Of a stretch of 64,000 nt of DNA, positions 60,774-64,000 are shown in pieces. A program made the position numbers and the translations under genes. How positions within the stretch are numbered: the stretch's first letter is position 1; each line of letters begins with the position of its first letter. Source of the DNA: Streptomyces cynarae. GTDB taxonomy: Bacteria > Actinomycetota > Actinomycetes > Streptomycetales > Streptomycetaceae. The stretch is taken from NCBI RefSeq assembly GCF_025642135.1, contig NZ_CP106793.1:4530001-4594000 (forward strand), in the 5' to 3' direction. The notes below the pieces were generated by a model that made no database searches, had not been told where the DNA came from, and was given only the letters and a program-made list of their open reading frames with translations.

Positions 60774-61838
60774 TCACCGGTCGAAGTCCAGCTCCACCGT
60801 CTCCGTGACCGGATGCGACTGGCACGCCAGCACATATCCGGCCTCCGTCTCCTCCGGCTCGAGCGCGAAGTTGCGGTCCATCCGTACCTCGCCGGAGACC
60901 AGGAAGGCCCGGCAGGTGCCGCACACTCCGCCCTTGCAGGCGTAGGGCGCGTCGGGACGGTTGCGCAGCACCGTCTCCAGCAGCGACTCGCCGTCCTGGA
61001 CCGGCCAGGTGCCGCCGCGTCCGTCGAGCCGCGCGGTCACCCTGCTGTGTGCGGGGGCCGGAGCGGACGGCGTGGCCACGGGTCCGTCGTCCACATGGAA
61101 GATCTCCTCGTGGATCCGCGTCCGCGGCACTCCCAGCCCGCGCAGCGCCCGCTCCGCCGACTGCACCAGCCCGAACGGTCCGCACAGGAACCAGCCGGCG
61201 ACCTCCTCCACCGGCAGCAGCGCCGGCACCAGTCGGGCCAGCCGCTCCCGGTCGAGCCGCCCGGAGGGCAGTCCCGCCTGCTGTTCCTCCCGGGAGAGCA
61301 CCGTGACCAGCTGGAACCGCTCGGGGTAGCGGTCCTTGAGGTCGGCGACCTCCTCCAGGAACATCGTCGAGGCCGTCGTGCGGTCGCTGCGTATGAGGCA
61401 GAACCGCGCGCCGGGTTCCCGCTCCAGGAGTGTCGTCACGATCGACAGCACGGGGGTGATGCCGCTTCCGCCCACCACGGCCGCGTACAGCCCGGGTGCC
61501 GGCTCGAGCGTGAACCGTCCTGCCGGTGTCATCACCTCCAGTTCGTCGCCCTCGGCGATCTCCTTGAGCGCGTAGGTGGAGAAGGCTCCGCTTTCGACCA
61601 GCCGCACGCCGACCCGCAGCGTGCGCGGGCCCTCTTCGTCCGGTGCCGGCGCGGGGGAGCAGATCGAGTACGTACGCCGTATCTCCGCGCCGTCGGCGGT
61701 CCGGCGCAGCGCCAGGTGCTGGCCGGGCGTGTGCCGGTACTCCTCGCGCAGTGCGGGCGGCACGGCGAAGGTCAGGGCCACGGAGTCGTCGGTGAGCCGC
61801 TCCACCGAGGCCACCGGGAGCGGGTGGAACCGGGCCAT
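60774..61838 (-). CDS. paaE: 1,2-phenylacetyl-CoA epoxidase reductase subunit PaaE
   Basis: 354 aa from an ATG that overlaps the paaD stop (TGATG). A ferredoxin-NADP reductase part has the FAD motif RRTYSICSP (about residues 53-61) and the NAD(P) motif GGSGITPVLS. The C-terminal plant-type 2Fe-2S domain has CKGGVCGTCRAF and a later Cys in YVLACQSHPV. It passes electrons from NADPH to the PaaAC oxygenase. Confidence 0.95.
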   Translation of the reverse strand: MARFHPLPVASVERLTDDSVALTFAVPPALREEYRHTPGQHLALRRTADGAEIRRTYSICSPAPAPDEEGPRTLRVGVRLVESGAFSTYALKEIAEGDELEVMTPAGRFTLEPAPGLYAAVVGGSGITPVLSIVTTLLEREPGARFCLIRSDRTTASTMFLEEVADLKDRYPERFQLVTVLSREEQQAGLPSGRLDRERLARLVPALLPVEEVAGWFLCGPFGLVQSAERALRGLGVPRTRIHEEIFHVDDGPVATPSAPAPAHSRVTARLDGRGGTWPVQDGESLLETVLRNRPDAPYACKGGVCGTCRAFLVSGEVRMDRNFALEPEETEAGYVLACQSHPVTETVELDFDR

Positions 61839-62380
61839 CACAACTCCTTGAAGTGGTCGAACGGCTCACGGCAGGCGAGGCAGCGGCGCAGCGCCTTGCA
61901 TGCGGTGGACGAGAAACGGCTGAGCAGCTCGGTCTCGGCGGACCCGCAGAACGGGCAGTGCACGGGGGCGTCCGCCTGGGCGGAGTCGGCGACGGTACGG
62001 GTGGGACCGAGGTCCACGGGCACCGGGCCCGACGCGTGCCGTCCGCGGACGCGTGGGGGTGCTATCCCGAACTCCTTCAGTTTGCGGCGGCCCTCCTCGG
62101 AGATGTCGTCCGTCGACCAGGCGGGGCTGAGGACCGTGCGTACGAGGACTTCCCGTACGCCGTGCTCGCGCAGCACCCGCTCTATGTCCATGGACATCGC
62201 TTCGAGCGCGGGGCATCCCGTGTACGTCGGGGTCAGCTCGACCTCCACCGCGTCCGTGCCGCGCACATGGACGGACCGTAGAACGCCCAGCTCCTCCAGG
62301 GTGAGCACGGGCAGCTCGGGGTCGGGGACGGAGCCGGCGAGCCGGCGCAGTTCCTCTTCGAGGGCCGTCGCGGTCACCAT
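61838..62380 (-). CDS. paaD: PaaD, phenylacetyl-CoA epoxidase maturation factor (MIP18/DUF59 type)
   Basis: 180 aa from an ATG that overlaps the paaC stop. The N-terminal DUF59 domain has SVPDPELPVLTLEELGVLRS and the Cys motif YTGCPALEAM. The C-terminus has a zinc-ribbon pattern, CPFCGSAETE and CKALRRCLAC. PaaD is needed for epoxidase iron-centre assembly. Confidence 0.93.
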   Translation of the reverse strand: MVTATALEEELRRLAGSVPDPELPVLTLEELGVLRSVHVRGTDAVEVELTPTYTGCPALEAMSMDIERVLREHGVREVLVRTVLSPAWSTDDISEEGRRKLKEFGIAPPRVRGRHASGPVPVDLGPTRTVADSAQADAPVHCPFCGSAETELLSRFSSTACKALRRCLACREPFDHFKEL

Positions 62381-63093
62381 GATGCTCCCGGGTGACTGCG
62401 GTGCAGATGCTGCATCTCGGCGAGCATCCGCCCGAACGGTTCGGTGTGCAGGCCCTGCCGTCCCGCGCCCGCGGTCCACGCCCCGGTACGCGGCCCCTGG
62501 GGGACTTCGAGGGTGGCCCGGCGCAGGATGTCGCCGACCGAGTCCAGCCAGGCCCGCTCCATGCCGGTCCAGTCGACGTCCACACCCTCCACCGGCTGGA
62601 ACATCTCTCCCGTGTACCGCCACAGCGCCTCGCACGCGCGACGCATCCGCTCATGGCTCATGTCGGTGCCGTCGCCGAGCCGCAGCGTCCACTGCTCGGC
62701 GTGGTCCTGGTGGTAGGCGACCTCCTTGACCGCCTTGGCGGCGAGGCCGGCGAACTCGCTGTCCCCGGCGGCGAGTTCGCTGTACAGGAGCCGCTGATAG
62801 GTCGAGAAGTACAGCTGGCGGGCGATGGTGTGCGAGAAGTCGCCGTTCGGCTGTTCCACCAGCTGCAGGTTGCGGAAGGCGCGCTCCTCGCGCAGGTACG
62901 CCAGCTCGTCCTCGTCGCCCACCATGGACAGCAGCACCCGGGCCTGGCCCAGCAGGTCGAGGGCGATGTTGGCGAGGGCGACCTCCTCCTCCAGTACCGG
63001 CGCGTGGCTCGCCCACTCCCCCAGGCGGTGCGAGAGCACCAGGGCGTCGTCGCCGAGGGCCAGGGCGGCCGCGGTGTGCGCGGTGACGGTCAC
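62374..63093 (-). CDS. paaC: 1,2-phenylacetyl-CoA epoxidase structural subunit PaaC
   Basis: 239 aa from a GTG overlapping the paaB stop. It is a ferritin-like helical protein, with ALGDDALVLSHRLGEWASHA, VALANIALDLLGQARVLLSM and EVAYHQDHAEQWTLRLGDGT. It pairs with PaaA in the oxygenase core but lacks its own active di-iron centre in known examples. Confidence 0.95.
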   Translation of the reverse strand: MTVTAHTAAALALGDDALVLSHRLGEWASHAPVLEEEVALANIALDLLGQARVLLSMVGDEDELAYLREERAFRNLQLVEQPNGDFSHTIARQLYFSTYQRLLYSELAAGDSEFAGLAAKAVKEVAYHQDHAEQWTLRLGDGTDMSHERMRRACEALWRYTGEMFQPVEGVDVDWTGMERAWLDSVGDILRRATLEVPQGPRTGAWTAGAGRQGLHTEPFGRMLAEMQHLHRSHPGASW

Positions 63094-63377
63094 AGGTGCT
63101 TCACCCCTTCCGGGATCTCGTAGAACGTCGGGTGGCGGTACGGCTTGTCGGCGGCCGGTTCGAAGAACGGGTCCTTCTCGTCCGGCGAGGACGCGGTGAT
63201 CGCGGCGGAGGGCACGACCCAGATCGAGACACCCTCGCCGCGCCGGGTGTACAGGTCGCGCGCGTTGCGCAGGGCCAGCTCGGCGTCCGGGGCGTGCAGG
63301 CTGCCGGCGTGGGTGTGTGAAAGGCCGCGGCGTGAGCGCACGAAGACCTCCCACAGGGGCCAGTCGGTGTTCGTCAT
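63090..63377 (-). CDS. paaB: 1,2-phenylacetyl-CoA epoxidase subunit PaaB
   Basis: 95 aa ([20 protein letters not shown]), ATG overlapping the paaA stop (ATGA). [20 protein letters not shown] and [14 protein letters not shown] are typical. It bridges PaaAC heterodimers in the complex. Confidence 0.95.
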   Translation of the reverse strand: MTNTDWPLWEVFVRSRRGLSHTHAGSLHAPDAELALRNARDLYTRRGEGVSIWVVPSAAITASSPDEKDPFFEPAADKPYRHPTFYEIPEGVKHL

Positions 63378-64000
63378 GCGTGCTGCGCTCCCGTTCCGCC
63401 GTTGTGCTTCGCCGCGTACGCCGCGGCTGCCTCCCGTACCCAGGCGCCTTCCTCGTGGGCCTGCTTGCGCTGGGTCAGCCGCTGCTCGTTGCAGGGGCCG
63501 TTGCCCTTGAGGACCTCCCAGAACTCCGTCCAGTCGATGGGCCCGAAGTCGTGGTGCCCGCGCTCCTCGTTCCACTTCAGGTCCGGGTCGGGGAGGGTCA
63601 GGCCCAGGGACTGCGCCTGGGGGACGCAGATGTCGACGAAGCGCTGGCGCAGTTCGTCGTTCGAGTGCCGCTTGATCTTCCAGGCCATCGACTGCGCGGA
63701 GTGGGCGGACTCGTCGTCGGGCGGGCCGAACATCATCAGGGACGGCCACCACCAGCGGTTCACCGCGTCCTGTGCCATCGCGTGCTGCTCCGGTGTGCCT
63801 CGGCTCAGGGCCAGAAGCAGTTCGTAGCCCTGGCGCTGGTGGAAGGACTCCTCCTTGCAGATGCGGACCATCGCGCGCGCGTACGGCCCGTAGGAGCAGC
63901 GGCACAGGGGCACCTGGTTGGTGATCGCGGCGCCGTCCACGAGCCAGCCGATGGCGCCGACGTCCGCCCAGGTCAGCGTCGGGTAGTTGAAGATCGATGA
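63374..64000 (-). CDS. paaA: 1,2-phenylacetyl-CoA epoxidase catalytic subunit PaaA, 5' end beyond window
   Basis: The C-terminal 208 residues are visible, and the frame is open to the window edge. The di-iron ferritin-like core has [20 protein letters not shown] (Glu and His ligands) and [20 protein letters not shown]. The enzyme adds an oxygen atom to the ring of phenylacetyl-CoA. The five paa genes overlap head to tail by 1-7 bp in the order A-B-C-D-E and form one translationally coupled operon; its promoter is outside the window. Confidence 0.95.
   Translation of the reverse strand, partial: SSIFNYPTLTWADVGAIGWLVDGAAITNQVPLCRCSYGPYARAMVRICKEESFHQRQGYELLLALSRGTPEQHAMAQDAVNRWWWPSLMMFGPPDDESAHSAQSMAWKIKRHSNDELRQRFVDICVPQAQSLGLTLPDPDLKWNEERGHHDFGPIDWTEFWEVLKGNGPCNEQRLTQRKQAHEEGAWVREAAAAYAAKHNGGTGAQHA

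Overview
This window is about 70% GC and carries the origin of replication of a Streptomyces chromosome. The evidence is the gene order rsmG-jag-yidC-yidD-rnpA-rpmH // dnaA-oriC-dnaN-gnd-recF-dciA-gyrB-gyrA, a long glycine/arginine-rich DnaA domain II, GTG starts, an array of about twenty DnaA boxes between dnaA and dnaN, and a downstream division block (crgA, DUF881, class E sortases, pknB, pbpA, ftsW, pstP, fhaB, fhaA).

Layout. (1) 1-3342, minus: rRNA methylation, membrane-insertion and RNase P genes, ending in rpmH. (2) 3343-16324, plus: replication initiation, oriC, sliding clamp, 6-phosphogluconate dehydrogenase, recF, the helicase loader dciA, gyrase and a DUF3566 membrane protein. (3) 16449-32234: an accessory-rich stretch from tRNA-Ile to tRNA-Ala. 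It holds a 2-kb segment bounded by a 55-bp imperfect direct repeat that starts in the tRNA-Ile 3' end, a secreted YVTN propeller protein, an HTH-STAND-WD40 protein, an FkbM methyltransferase, a 12-unit minisatellite, a GT2 glycosyltransferase, a GntR regulator lacking its DNA-binding core, the DLW-39 microprotein under a perfect palindrome, and a Ser/Thr kinase with an XRE partner. (4) 32556-41486: DUF5324, cyclophilin, rhomboid protease, a DnaA-box cluster, crgA, DUF881, three class E sortases, a pabA/trpG-type amidotransferase, and an inserted Mrr-type nuclease. (5) 41698-49802, minus: the pknB-pbpA-ftsW-pstP-fhaB-fhaA operon for growth and division control. (6) 50472-59396: tRNA-Leu, two DUF4232 proteins, a membrane-spanning XRE regulator, an ECF sigma factor, a Dyp peroxidase, DUF2252, a J-domain protein and a rhodanese. 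(7) 59511-64000, minus: an acyl-CoA dehydrogenase below a KstR-like box, and the phenylacetyl-CoA epoxidase operon paaABCDE (paaA runs off the end).

How the genes work together. DnaA binds oriC, DciA is expected to load the helicase, and DnaN, RecF and gyrase support elongation and repair. PknB/PstP/FhaA/FhaB with FtsW and PbpA form a phospho-controlled peptidoglycan machine with CrgA. The sortases anchor surface proteins. PaaABCE with PaaD epoxidises phenylacetyl-CoA.

Quality note. Four genes (the STAND-WD40 gene, DUF5324, pstP and fhaB) each look one base short in a G/C run, and a fifth (the nuclease) has lost its stop. Because pstP and fhaB belong to a conserved operon, missing bases in the sequence itself are a serious possibility.
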